This document shows, piece after piece, positions 36,498-45,696 of a DNA stretch of 64,000 nucleotides. The translations under genes and the position numbers were made by a program. This DNA comes from Paenibacillus dendritiformis (GTDB taxonomy: Bacteria; Bacillota; Bacilli; Paenibacillales; Paenibacillaceae): positions 4,960,501 to 5,024,500 of the forward strand of contig NZ_AP025344.1 in the NCBI RefSeq assembly GCF_021654795.1, read 5' to 3'. The notes under the pieces are model-generated. The model was not told the origin of the DNA and did no database searches. It worked only from the letters and a program-made list of their open reading frames with translations. Numbering within the stretch: position 1 is the first letter of the stretch; every line of letters begins with the position of its first letter.

Positions 36498-38240
36498 CTA
36501 TACGTGGCTGCTCTTGGGCAATGGCTGATTTAACAGCGTTCGCAGGCCATCCAGATTGTCCAGCAGCTGCGAAGACAGCTCACCCAGTTGATGATAGCTT
36601 TGGATGGCTTGCTCCGTCTGACCGGCATCGATCTGCCGTGCTGCCGTCTCCGCAAGTGAATGGACTCGCTCATGCCGTTCGACCATCTCGCGGAACGCCC
36701 GCTGTTGAGTCAGCACCGAACCCGGAACGGATTTTTGCGCTTCAATCCATTTTCCTAGCCGGCATCGCTGCGAATTCCCGATAATATGGATCTCGCTCTT
36801 GTCGTAGCCGAGCATCCGGTTATAGATCCACCATTTCCATAACAAATGGTCGGTCTTGAGGACCCGCAGCAGCTGAGAATCGTTCAAATGATGGAACCAC
36901 TGCAGCGACTCTGACCGAAGCTCTTCCACCGAGCGGCTGGTATGATATAAATGTTCCCCCGTGTCTCTTGCCAACGTGACGACCTGCCGGGTCTGATCGA
37001 CGATTTCTTTCATATGCTCCGTGATTTCTACCGTGGCCGCCGCTTGTTGTTCGACGATTGAAGCAATCGACTCTTCCGACATTCCCATCTCGTCGATGGC
37101 GCGCATCATTTCCTCCAGCTGTATGAATGCCCCACGGTTCTTATCATGCTGCAGCTCCATCTTGCCGGCCATCAGGTCGGTGCGTTCCTGAACGGATGTC
37201 GCCAACTGCTGGATGTTGGCAATAACTTCATAGACCTCGCTTACGGAGGTTTTGGTCTGCTCGGACAGCCTCCGAACTTCGCCTGCCACGACGGCGAAGC
37301 CGCGCCCTTCTTCGCCGGCCCGCGCCGCCTCAATCGATGCGTTCAGCGCAAGCAGATGAGTCGAATCCGCAACGGAGTTGATCATATCGACGACTCCGGA
37401 CAACTCCAGGAGCGACTGCTGAAGCTCCTCGAACCGTGCTTTGGTATCACGGAACAAGTCGGTCATCTCCTCTAATCCGTCTATCGTCTGCTCCACGATT
37501 GCACGGTTCTCCTGAAGCGTGCCGAGCATTTTTTCGGTCGTGGCAGCGGCTTCGGTCGTCTGTGAGGAGACTTCCTCGATGGAGGCGGTCAACTGCTCTG
37601 CAGACTCCTGAATATGCTGGGCATCCTGCATCGACGCTTCGGCAGACATTAATAAAGTATGTATTCCATCCATTTGAATCAGCTTTTCCATCGTCTCGCT
37701 ATTCGTATCAAGCAAGCGGAACTCGTAGGCGGACTGGTAGGCCTCCAGTACGATTTGGGCATCCAGCATCAGGATACGGTGCAGTGCCAGGAGCAGATCC
37801 GACGCTTCAGCGGTGCGAAAGTCCTGCAGGATCAGCGGGACAAAGTATTCATATATTCGTAAAAAGGAGGATACGAACCACTCCGGCGCCAGTTGGATAT
37901 GACTATGCACAACGCCAATCCTCTGCCGTATCCGGATATATTCTTCGTCAAGTCGAATGTTCGGAATCGAATTCAGATAGATGATGAATGTCTTGGCCAG
38001 CCGTTCGCGCGTACTGTGACGCTCGATTAATTGCTTCATCTCGGGAATTTCGAACAGCAGCTCATAATGACGGTCGGTAATGGCCTTGGCGTACTTTTCG
38101 AAATAAGGGGTCAACCGCTTTAACAGCTTCAGGTCTTGAGTCGTCATCTGCAGAAACATCAGCTTGGTCCGAAGGGACGGAAGCGTTTCCATTTGCAGGG
38201 CTTCGATATTGTCTGGCATCTTCGGCTTACGGTAAATCAA
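36498..38240 (-). CDS. Globin-coupled chemoreceptor with C-terminal CZB domain
   Basis: This soluble receptor of about 580 residues fuses three modules. The N-terminal protoglobin (about 10-180) keeps the proximal-His region IGVVHSHIQLAPEWF seen in HemAT. The methyl-accepting signalling domain (about 215-430) has the conserved hairpin tip INSVADSTHLLALNASIEAA and GRGFAVVAGEVRRLSEQT. The C-terminal CZB domain (about 465-540; HLLWKWWIYNRML, QRCRLGKWI, HERVHSLAE) offers the His/Cys zinc site. It has no membrane segment. It likely senses oxygen or another gas through heme, with zinc or hypochlorite-type input from CZB. I chose the TTG at 38240, after AGGAAGGA; the ATG at 38270 has no site. Confidence 0.9.
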   Translation of the reverse strand: MIYRKPKMPDNIEALQMETLPSLRTKLMFLQMTTQDLKLLKRLTPYFEKYAKAITDRHYELLFEIPEMKQLIERHSTRERLAKTFIIYLNSIPNIRLDEEYIRIRQRIGVVHSHIQLAPEWFVSSFLRIYEYFVPLILQDFRTAEASDLLLALHRILMLDAQIVLEAYQSAYEFRLLDTNSETMEKLIQMDGIHTLLMSAEASMQDAQHIQESAEQLTASIEEVSSQTTEAAATTEKMLGTLQENRAIVEQTIDGLEEMTDLFRDTKARFEELQQSLLELSGVVDMINSVADSTHLLALNASIEAARAGEEGRGFAVVAGEVRRLSEQTKTSVSEVYEVIANIQQLATSVQERTDLMAGKMELQHDKNRGAFIQLEEMMRAIDEMGMSEESIASIVEQQAAATVEITEHMKEIVDQTRQVVTLARDTGEHLYHTSRSVEELRSESLQWFHHLNDSQLLRVLKTDHLLWKWWIYNRMLGYDKSEIHIIGNSQRCRLGKWIEAQKSVPGSVLTQQRAFREMVERHERVHSLAETAARQIDAGQTEQAIQSYHQLGELSSQLLDNLDGLRTLLNQPLPKSSHV

Positions 38241-38469
38241 AATATCCTTCCTTTCTGCAACCAGATGCATGAGTTCTGTATTCTATAATATTTTTCACAC
38301 TTATGTAATAATACCATATTTTTCTGCGACAATAGTCCTGAATTTTTGAATCGGTTGCGGATGACAAAATCGTAAGCATGGCGTAAGTCAATTCAATAGG
38401 ACTCGAAACGCGCCTTCGATACAATAAAAATAGCATACGATAGGACCGATGACGGAAGGAAGAGGGCCA

Positions 38470-39960
38470 ATGAGGCTAACGGGCGTTTCCATATACAATT
38501 CACTTCTGCAGCGGCATGCCGGCATCCTCGTCTCTCTGCTGGCCCTTGTGGCCGTCCTCGCAGGATGCACGGGGAAGGACAACAGCGCGCAGGCTATGCA
38601 GGGATCATCCCCCATTCAGTATCAAGTGACCGCCGTCTGGAATGATGCCGCTCATTCGCTGAAGGCGACGGCCGTGGTGCATTTTCGCAATGAGTTCGAT
38701 CAGTCCTTGAAAGAGCTTGTCTTCCATTGGTATGCCGACAGCTACCGCACTCCGGATGCGCAGCCGATTCATGAGCGGAAGCTCAATCAGCGCCTGGCGT
38801 CCGAAGGGCTGCTGGGCACCGCGCTCTCCGACCTGCCTGCCAGCGGCGGAGTCACCACGACCGCCGTAACTTCGGAGAACAGCCAGCCTCTGGAGTACGA
38901 GCATGCCAATCAGTCTCTGACCGTACAACTGAAGCAGCCCCTCGCCCCGAACGGCACCGTGTCTCTTCGCATCCGCTATGAGATCCAAGTCCCGTACGGA
39001 GCCTGGAGGCTGGCTTGCAACGAACAATTCGCCGGCGGAACCTATTGGACGCCGCAGCTTGCGGTATACAATCCGCTGCGCCATGCCTGGAACCGGGTAC
39101 CGAATTATCCCGGATACCCGAGCGATTATTTTTATCCGGCGGATTACGACGTTCATCTCCAGCTGCCCGCTTCCTGGATTGTCGTCACGACAGGACAGCA
39201 ATTGGAGCATCGCGTGCAAGACGGCGTGCAATCCACTCATATTCGGGCGAATGGAATCCGCCAGCTCGCGTTCTACGCCAGCCCGGACTATACCGAGACG
39301 AAGCGGCCGCTTCCGGACGGGAAGTCCCTCGCGGTCTACACGCTGGACGACGGGGAACGGCCGACCGAGCAATGGCTTGACGCCGCAGCCGATGCGATCG
39401 CGTTCTACTCCGATGCGATCGGGGAGCTTCCGGGAAAGCATTGGGCATTCGTCGAAGCTCCCTATGCCGGGATGAGCGACAGCCTCGACGGCGTGGTTCT
39501 GTTCGGCAGGAAGGAGAAGCTGAACGGCGCGCTCTCGCCCGATATGCTTCGATCGATTGCGGAGCAGTGGTTCGGATCCGCAATCGGCGTCAACTCACGG
39601 ACCGATGGCTTCCTTGATGAGGGGATGTCCGAATTCGCCGCACGCTATTATCGGCATCAGCGGCTGCAGGAGCCTTGGCCATCCGCCTTAACCACCGATT
39701 ACCGGACGATCGCGCTCCCTGCCGCCCAACTCGGGGAGGATGCCTTGACCATCTACCGCGACCGGGGCGCCGAACTGCTCGCGGCCTGGGCGCAGGAGGC
39801 CGGAACCGATGCTGTCCCGGTCCTCTGGAAGAGCTACTTCAATCGCTACCGGGGGCAATTCGCGACCATAGAAGGCTTCCTCAATATAGCCGAGGATGCG
39901 CTCGGACAGGAGAAGCATGACCGGCTCTGGCAATTGCTGAACAATCCACCCTCATCATAA
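38470..39960 (+). CDS. M1-peptidase-like lipoprotein with degenerate zinc site
   Basis: This 496-residue lipoprotein has a signal peptide ending in lipobox VLAGC. The N-terminal half is the beta-rich M1 aminopeptidase domain (TAVVHFRNEFDQSLKELVFHWYAD; NPLRHAWNRVPNYPG). The helical part keeps the QWFGS...DGFLDEGMSEFAARYY frame of M1 enzymes, but where HExxH should be it reads RSIAEQWF, so both His and the catalytic Glu are missing; only the downstream Glu remains. It is therefore probably not a zinc peptidase and may bind peptides or scaffold. The start at 38470 follows GGAAGAGGG. Divergent from the chemoreceptor. Confidence 0.75.
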   Translation: MRLTGVSIYNSLLQRHAGILVSLLALVAVLAGCTGKDNSAQAMQGSSPIQYQVTAVWNDAAHSLKATAVVHFRNEFDQSLKELVFHWYADSYRTPDAQPIHERKLNQRLASEGLLGTALSDLPASGGVTTTAVTSENSQPLEYEHANQSLTVQLKQPLAPNGTVSLRIRYEIQVPYGAWRLACNEQFAGGTYWTPQLAVYNPLRHAWNRVPNYPGYPSDYFYPADYDVHLQLPASWIVVTTGQQLEHRVQDGVQSTHIRANGIRQLAFYASPDYTETKRPLPDGKSLAVYTLDDGERPTEQWLDAAADAIAFYSDAIGELPGKHWAFVEAPYAGMSDSLDGVVLFGRKEKLNGALSPDMLRSIAEQWFGSAIGVNSRTDGFLDEGMSEFAARYYRHQRLQEPWPSALTTDYRTIALPAAQLGEDALTIYRDRGAELLAAWAQEAGTDAVPVLWKSYFNRYRGQFATIEGFLNIAEDALGQEKHDRLWQLLNNPPSS

Positions 39961-39968
39961 GAAGAAAT

Positions 39969-39993
39969 AAGCCACCCGAGATTCGGGTGGCTT
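39969..39993. terminator. Bidirectional terminator
   Basis: AAGCCACCCGA (39969-39979) pairs with TCGGGTGGCTT (39983-39993) perfectly. It lies between convergent genes, seven bases before the stop of the epimerase at 40000 and nine after the lipoprotein stop. GCTTGTTT follows on the plus strand. Confidence 0.8.
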
Positions 39994-39999
39994 GCTTGT

Positions 40000-40875
40000 T
40001 TAGCCTTTGTAACGCTTAATGAATTCAACCGCTTTGCGGATGTCGGTCTCCGGAGATTCACCGACTTCGCGTTCGATTGTGAGATAGCCGGAATAGCCGA
40101 TATCGACCAAGGCCTGGAAATATGCATCGAAGTCTACTTTGCCTTCTCCGAGCGGCACTTCCTGGAATGGCCCGTCGGTCGCCATGTCCGCAATCTTCTC
40201 ATGCGACATTGGCTCGAAGCCGAGCATGCCGTAGACGAGGCGCGGATCGACTTCCCGCAGACGGACGCCGTCCTTGACGTGCGTATGAACAATATAATCC
40301 TTCAGCGTATGAACGCCTTGCACCGGATCGTCTCCGGTTACCATCACCATGTTCGCCGGGTCGAAGTTGACGGCTACCCCTTTTCCCGACAACGTATCCA
40401 GGAACGACTTCAAATGCGCCGCCGGCTCAGGGCCGGTCTCAATCGCAAAATGCGCGCCCAGGCTGTTCGCGTACTGGCTCAGCTCTTCACAAGCCTGCTG
40501 CATCGCATAATATATCTCGTTCTGCTCATCCGGCACGATGCCGATATGGGTCGTTACGACGTTGGTTCCCATATCAAGCGCCAGATCGAGGATGCGCTTC
40601 GACTTCTCGATTTTGGCCGGGTTCGCCTCTTTGTCCTGGAAGCCGTGACCGCCCAGGTCGCCGACCAGCGCCGAGATTTTCAAGCCGAGCGAATCGATAT
40701 ACTTCGCCAGTTCTTTGCGCGCATCTTTCGACAAGTTATCCGGGTCCATCTCCCCGCTGACCGCATAGATTTGCACGCCGTCCGCGCCCACTTCCTTCGC
40801 CTTGGCCAGCGCTTCCCGCAGCGGAAGGCGGAAGCTGTCCGTAATGACACCGATTGGATTCGTTAACAATGCCAT
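40000..40875 (-). CDS. Sugar phosphate isomerase/epimerase family protein (TIM barrel)
   Basis: This 291-residue TIM-barrel enzyme belongs to the xylose-isomerase-like family. Metal-site residues are visible: Glu in FAIETGPEP, Asp in VNFDPANMV, His in IVHTHVKDG and Glu in LTIEREVGE. It would isomerise or epimerise a sugar or inositol derivative. AAGGAG lies eight bases upstream of the ATG at 40875. Last gene of a four-gene operon with a second family member and a Gfo/Idh dehydrogenase, a common set for keto-sugar or inositol-type catabolism. Confidence 0.9.
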   Translation of the reverse strand: MALLTNPIGVITDSFRLPLREALAKAKEVGADGVQIYAVSGEMDPDNLSKDARKELAKYIDSLGLKISALVGDLGGHGFQDKEANPAKIEKSKRILDLALDMGTNVVTTHIGIVPDEQNEIYYAMQQACEELSQYANSLGAHFAIETGPEPAAHLKSFLDTLSGKGVAVNFDPANMVMVTGDDPVQGVHTLKDYIVHTHVKDGVRLREVDPRLVYGMLGFEPMSHEKIADMATDGPFQEVPLGEGKVDFDAYFQALVDIGYSGYLTIEREVGESPETDIRKAVEFIKRYKG

Positions 40876-40959
40876 GTGAATCACTCCTTAATCAGGTTTA
40901 TGATGGAAATGCGCGGCTGCGCATATTCAAAAATCAATTCCGAAGGCCGAGTGGCCGGT

Positions 40960-42936
40960 CTAGCGGTTCGGGTAGCCCGTTCCCTTCCGCCGCTTCGCGG
41001 CATGCTCTTGAAAAAGGGGGGCAAGTTCATCCTTCAGATCGCCAATCATGAGCCCGCTCGCAATCTCCGCCACCGTCCAGCCCGATTCAATCGCCCATGG
41101 GCCCCAGCCCATGTCGGACGGCGATCCGAAGACCTCGCCGAGCTCGACATCGTAGGCCCGTGCCCAGGCGCCGTCAATGTCCGGATTGGGGCTGCTGAGC
41201 TGGGCCTGGACCATGAAGTCGGAGCTCTCCGTCCACAAGTCAAGGAACATGCTGTCGCCGGTCACGAAGTAAGCCTGCATCCAAGCCATCGGAAGCCAGT
41301 TGTTGGAATACAGCAGGTCGACGACAGGGTGCCCGTTCTCCGTAACGAGCGAGTTGTCCCGCATGCCGTTCTCTTCCCACATCGGCGCCTTATAGCCTTC
41401 ATCCCATTCCAGATAAGTGCCGCTCGGATGCTTGAAGCGCTGCAAATCCTCGGTTACCCGATACAGCCACTCGCGATGCCGCTCATCCTGCGTCGACCAG
41501 TAGAGCCAGCTTAGCGGCAGCACGAGACGGCACAACTCCTGCGTCTGGCTCTGCTCCCGCACCGTATCCGGATAGACGCGCATCAGCGCCTCCAGCCCTT
41601 TGCGGCCGGCATCCAGGAACAGCCGGATCCCGGTAAGCTGGTACGCGAGCAGCAGCGCCGCGTAATAATAAGCGTTATAATGAGCGCTCGGGAATTGGGC
41701 CGGCTCGCTGCGCATTCTGTGAAGCTCCTCGGGATGTCGGTCGAATATCATATTATTCGTGCGCGACACCCGCATGCCATCCGACCCGGTCGTCTTCAAG
41801 AGGAAGTTGAGCGCCAGCAGACAGTCGTCCAGATGACGTTCGCTGCCCTCCAAGAAGCATTGCCACATTTGCGGCAGAATGGCTCGCGACACGTCATCCT
41901 GATAACAGATGCTCCACGCCTCCGCGTTAAAACGCATCATGCCGGACCAAGGGACATCCTCTTTGCACAGAAAGTACTGGAAGACATAATCATGCAGGCG
42001 ATTCGCAATGGCGAGGCTGCGCTCATCGTTCGTCACCTTATAATGCATGAAATAGGCCATCGCCGTCTCGCCGATGCAGTCAGCCCGCTGTTGGCGGCTC
42101 AGCCGCTGGCTGCCGTCGCCGTATATCTCGGTGCCCCAGCCCTCGTGCACCCCGGTGCGGCCTTCATCGTACAGCACGCCCGATCGCTCGAACCAGCGGA
42201 TGGCGCGTTCCGCGGCTTCTCTATAGGAAGCGGCCCGCCTTCCGTCGGGGCCGGTGCTGACGACCGGCTCCAGCGAAGATAGAGCCGCGACCTCGATCCC
42301 GCGATCCAGCAGCCAGCCGATGACAAAGGCGACGACATGCCGGATGCGCTGCAGCGGAGAATAGCGTGCGCGCAGCCACGGGCAGAGCCGGAAGCCGCAG
42401 ACGAGCAGCGTATCCTGCTCGAACCAGAGCGCGCGGTCGGACACTTCCCCGAAGAAGGAATCATCCAGCTCCACGCGGTCATGCGCATGCACTCGCGCAT
42501 ACTGCAAAATCGGCACATCGTGCAGGCACGCCCCCGCGAAGGGACGCAGGCGCATGCCGCACTGATCATCGAGCAGCGCGCCGAGCGGCAGTCCCGCCAG
42601 ATCCGTCTCCTTGGAGCAATAGATGAGACGATGGTACCGCGTCGACTGGGGCGGCTCGCAATACACATGGCCGATGCTGGCCACATATTCCGCGAAGATG
42701 CGCTTGCCGGCGGCAATCTGCTTCTCCAGCAGCACGCGCTGATGCGCGGGGAACAGAAGCGGCGTCTCTTCCGTTCCGCCGAGCAGCGCAATCGCTTCGT
42801 ACGCATCCAATACGCCTTCCCGCACCTCATCCGGATGCAGGACGGCCACATTCGGCTCAATCAGCCGAATCGCCTGCAGCATATCATTATCATTGCTGCG
42901 TGTTATTACAGCCAAAGCGGGGTCTTTGCGGTTCAT
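40960..42936 (-). CDS. Uncharacterised protein, glycoside-hydrolase-like helical barrel
   Basis: I do not recognise this 658-residue protein at family level. The first 190 residues (LHPDEVREGVLDAYEAIALLGG, IFAEYVASIGHVYCEPPQS) look like an alpha/beta domain of the GATase or beta-galactosidase-accessory type. The rest is helix-rich with repeated aromatic patterns (ETAMAYFMHYK, SAHYNAYYYAALLLAYQLTG, NNWLPMAWMQAYFVTGDSMFLDLW), like an alpha/alpha six-hairpin toroid of glycosidases and lyases. There is no signal peptide, so it would act in the cytosol. It sits in a sugar catabolic operon. GGAGG precedes the ATG. Confidence 0.6.
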   Translation of the reverse strand: MNRKDPALAVITRSNDNDMLQAIRLIEPNVAVLHPDEVREGVLDAYEAIALLGGTEETPLLFPAHQRVLLEKQIAAGKRIFAEYVASIGHVYCEPPQSTRYHRLIYCSKETDLAGLPLGALLDDQCGMRLRPFAGACLHDVPILQYARVHAHDRVELDDSFFGEVSDRALWFEQDTLLVCGFRLCPWLRARYSPLQRIRHVVAFVIGWLLDRGIEVAALSSLEPVVSTGPDGRRAASYREAAERAIRWFERSGVLYDEGRTGVHEGWGTEIYGDGSQRLSRQQRADCIGETAMAYFMHYKVTNDERSLAIANRLHDYVFQYFLCKEDVPWSGMMRFNAEAWSICYQDDVSRAILPQMWQCFLEGSERHLDDCLLALNFLLKTTGSDGMRVSRTNNMIFDRHPEELHRMRSEPAQFPSAHYNAYYYAALLLAYQLTGIRLFLDAGRKGLEALMRVYPDTVREQSQTQELCRLVLPLSWLYWSTQDERHREWLYRVTEDLQRFKHPSGTYLEWDEGYKAPMWEENGMRDNSLVTENGHPVVDLLYSNNWLPMAWMQAYFVTGDSMFLDLWTESSDFMVQAQLSSPNPDIDGAWARAYDVELGEVFGSPSDMGWGPWAIESGWTVAEIASGLMIGDLKDELAPLFQEHAAKRRKGTGYPNR

Positions 42937-42972
42937 GCTGTTCTTCCTCCCTCCCGCTTCTTCGCCATTGCA

Positions 42973-44040
42973 TTAAGAGAAAACAATTTCGGTTCCCTTG
43001 GCGCTCGACTCGTAAATCGCGCAAAGGATTTTCATGAGTTCCACGCCGTCTTCCACCGGACAGATCGTCTCGGTGCGCCCAAGGCAGCAATCGATGAAAT
43101 GATCGACTTCTTTTTGGAAGCCCCGTTCGAAATCAAAGCTGAGGTGGTCGATTTGCGGCGTCATATTCAAAATCGTATCATGCTTTTCTCCCATAATGAG
43201 CAGCTGCGGCTCAACTTCCGCGCCGCCCTTGTCCCCGAACAAGCGGACGCTGATCTCGTCCTGCTTCAAATGCAGCGCGAAGCTGACATCCACAGCGAGC
43301 GAGGCTCCGTTCTCGAAGCGGATAAGCGCGTTGGCCATATCCTCGACCGTGTTCACGTTCGCGTCGTAATCCGCGGCCTGGTAGAAGGACAGATTCTCGA
43401 TATGGTTCCGGTTGCCGAGACGGTTGTACGCGTTGCCGCTAACCGATTTGACCTTCGGCTTGCCCATCAGATACCAGCACAGGTCGATGACATGGACGCC
43501 CAGGTCGATAAGCGGACCGCCGCCGGAACGCTCCACATCGCTGAACCATCCGCCCGGGTTGCCCAGCCGGCGCAGACAGGACGCCTTCGCATAATAGATT
43601 TCGCCCAGGTCGCCGGCGTCGATAAATTTTTTCAACACGCGGGTATTCATGCCATAACGGCGGACATAACCCACTTGAAGCGTCTTGCCGCTTTTCTTCT
43701 GCGCTTCCTGCACCGCCAGCGCCTGCTCCACCGTCTTGCAGAGCGGCTTCTCGACAAGGACATGCTTGCCCGCTTCCAGCGCGGCAATCGCGATCTCCGC
43801 GTGAGAGTTGTTCCATGTGCAGATGCTGACCGCCTCTACGTCCGGATTCGCAAGCAGCTCATGATAGTCCGTGTAAATCTTCGCCTCGGGAGCCCCGAAT
43901 TTCTCCGCCTTCTCCTTAGCCCGATCCGCATTCAGATCGCAGACCGCCACCAGCTCGGCCTCATTGTTCTTTTGATATCCTCCAAAATGCATTTCCGAGA
44001 TCGAACCTGCGCCAATGACGCCTACTTTGACTTTGCTCAT
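42973..44040 (-). CDS. Gfo/Idh/MocA family oxidoreductase
   Basis: This 355-residue NAD(P)-dependent sugar dehydrogenase has a Rossmann domain (VGVIGAGSISEMHF near the start) and the EKPLCKT motif near residue 97 that carries the catalytic Lys. The C-terminal domain contains GGGPLIDLGVHVIDLCWYLMG with the substrate-site Asp and His. Substrates in the family include inositol, glucose-fructose and hydroxylated sugars; the exact one is unknown. It is co-transcribed with two TIM-barrel isomerases, which suggests oxidation followed by isomerisation of one sugar. Confidence 0.93.
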   Translation of the reverse strand: MSKVKVGVIGAGSISEMHFGGYQKNNEAELVAVCDLNADRAKEKAEKFGAPEAKIYTDYHELLANPDVEAVSICTWNNSHAEIAIAALEAGKHVLVEKPLCKTVEQALAVQEAQKKSGKTLQVGYVRRYGMNTRVLKKFIDAGDLGEIYYAKASCLRRLGNPGGWFSDVERSGGGPLIDLGVHVIDLCWYLMGKPKVKSVSGNAYNRLGNRNHIENLSFYQAADYDANVNTVEDMANALIRFENGASLAVDVSFALHLKQDEISVRLFGDKGGAEVEPQLLIMGEKHDTILNMTPQIDHLSFDFERGFQKEVDHFIDCCLGRTETICPVEDGVELMKILCAIYESSAKGTEIVFS

Positions 44041-44117
44041 GATGGACTTCCTCCCCTAGATATTGATAATAAAGAGTTGCTTAACTCCGGCTATAAAATA
44101 ATCGTATTATGGCGCGT

Positions 44118-44981
44118 TTACACTTCAGACCAGATACGCCGCGCATTTTCGATTCCGATTTTCGTACCTCTAAGGCAATCTTCCATGCCCTCGAATTCGA
44201 TGCTGACGTATCCGTCATAACCCGATCCCTTCACCGTGCGGATAAGATCGTACATTGGCAGATCGCCTTGCCCCACGATGGCGCCGCGCAAGTAATTGCC
44301 GTACAGCGAGCGGAACCAGCCTTCGCCCGGATTGCGATCCGCCGGACGGATGTAGAAATCCTTCAGGTGAACCATGGACGCCAGCCCGACGTTGTTACGG
44401 ACGGCATTCAGCGGATTCTCGTCCGCGCACGTGAAGTTGCCCACGTCCATCGTCGTGCGGAAGTTCTCGCGATCGACCGCCAGCACCAGACGCTTCACCC
44501 GCTCGCTTGCCTGAATGTAGAAGCCGTGGTTCTCCACGCTTGTCGTAATGCCGAAGCCCGCCGCATAGTCGGCGATTTGGCGGCATGCCTCCACGAGCGC
44601 GGGGAAATCCTGCTCGAAATAGCTGACATCGGTCTCCGGATAGAACCGCGATGCGACATCATGACGCATGCGCTTCACGCCGAGACGATGAGCGACGTCC
44701 ACATGCGACTTGACGCGCGCCACTTCCTTGGCGAACGCTTCGTCATCGAGTCCGGCGAAGTTCGCCCCGATGCAGTAATTGGACAATTCCAGACCGATCT
44801 CCGCCGCCTTCTCGCGAATGGCATCCACCCGATCGGGATGATTGGCCAGATCGAGATCCATGTCCACGATCTCCGCATGATCGGCTCCTTGCGCCTTAAT
44901 CCAGTCCAGCACGTCCAGTACCGTCATCCGTTTATCCTGCAGAGCGGCATGCAAGCTATAAATACTGACTCCTAATTTCAC
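44118..44981 (-). CDS. Sugar phosphate isomerase/epimerase family protein
   Basis: This 287-residue TIM-barrel enzyme is a second xylose-isomerase-like protein in the operon. It shows GVSIYSLHAALQ at the first strand and metal-ligand candidates in TSVENHGFY, TMDVGNFTC, MVHLKDFYI and VSIEFEGMED. GGAGTGAGCCAGG precedes a GTG start at 44981. It is the first gene of the operon. Its partner at 40000 is clearly different in sequence, so the two probably act on different intermediates. Confidence 0.9.
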   Translation of the reverse strand: MKLGVSIYSLHAALQDKRMTVLDVLDWIKAQGADHAEIVDMDLDLANHPDRVDAIREKAAEIGLELSNYCIGANFAGLDDEAFAKEVARVKSHVDVAHRLGVKRMRHDVASRFYPETDVSYFEQDFPALVEACRQIADYAAGFGITTSVENHGFYIQASERVKRLVLAVDRENFRTTMDVGNFTCADENPLNAVRNNVGLASMVHLKDFYIRPADRNPGEGWFRSLYGNYLRGAIVGQGDLPMYDLIRTVKGSGYDGYVSIEFEGMEDCLRGTKIGIENARRIWSEV

Positions 44982-45249
44982 CCTGGCTCACTCCATTTCG
45001 TCTTGGTTCAACCGGCTTGTATCGCGTCCTGCTGCTGCAAACGGTTACAGTCCCGGCCGTTCCTCTCACCTCTATTATAGGAAAGCCCGTGCAAAACACA
45101 TTGAACTATAGTCCACAATTGTTGGACTTTCTTACACAAATAAACCCGGCAAGCCGGGTTCGAAGGCAAATGTATAAATGAGCCGTTCTTTTGGGCAGGA
45201 ACGACACGGCGTGCCGTACTAAATAGTCAACCCTAATCATCCCCTGGCC

Positions 45250-45560
45250 TCTTACGACCGCTATCCCATCGGCGCAGGAAACTAACTGCTCATGATCTCT
45301 TATAACCAATATCCCATCGAGGCAGAAAACGAACCTGCTCATACTCTCTTGTCACCAATATCCCATCGAGGCAGAAAACGAACCTGCTCTTGCTCTCTTA
45401 TCAACAATATCCCATCGGCGCAGAATACGAACCTGCTCATGCCCTCTTGCCGCCAATATCCCATCGAGGCAGGAAGCTTAGGTCTACCAGTCTCCCTCAT
45501 CGCGAACAATATCCCATCGGAACAGAAAAAATAATTCTGCCTTAATGGGATAGTACTCAT
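45250..45560 (+). repeat. Tandem ~49-base repeats with TATCCCATCG core
   Basis: TATCCCATCG occurs at 45262, 45310, 45359, 45408, 45457 and 45510, a spacing of 48, 49, 49, 49 and 53 bases. The whole unit is conserved (GGCAGAAAACGAACCTGCTC, CTCTTRTCAMCAA), so the spacers are not unique. The array ends with an inverted copy (45536-45556, TTCTGCCTTAATGGGATA) that can fold back on the last unit. The 44982-45696 gap holds no gene that I can support. Confidence 0.85.
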
Positions 45561-45696
45561 AAGGACATCAAAGGGGATGAGACAACAAGCTAGGCAGGGA
45601 ACCTGAACCGATGCCAGAGTGAACATAAGAGCAAAGAGGACAACTACTGCGCCGCCACGCCAGGCCGAAGCCAAGGCGGGGCGCTGCCTGCTGGCT

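Noticed and set aside
42337..44220. 627-codon open frame on the plus strand
   Set aside because: It lies opposite the Gfo/Idh and helical-barrel genes, crosses a gene boundary, and its translation has no recognisable domain; it is an effect of GC-rich codons on the other strand.
45262..45519. CRISPR array
   Set aside because: The spacing is regular, but the whole 49-base unit is conserved, so there are no unique spacers, and no cas genes are near.
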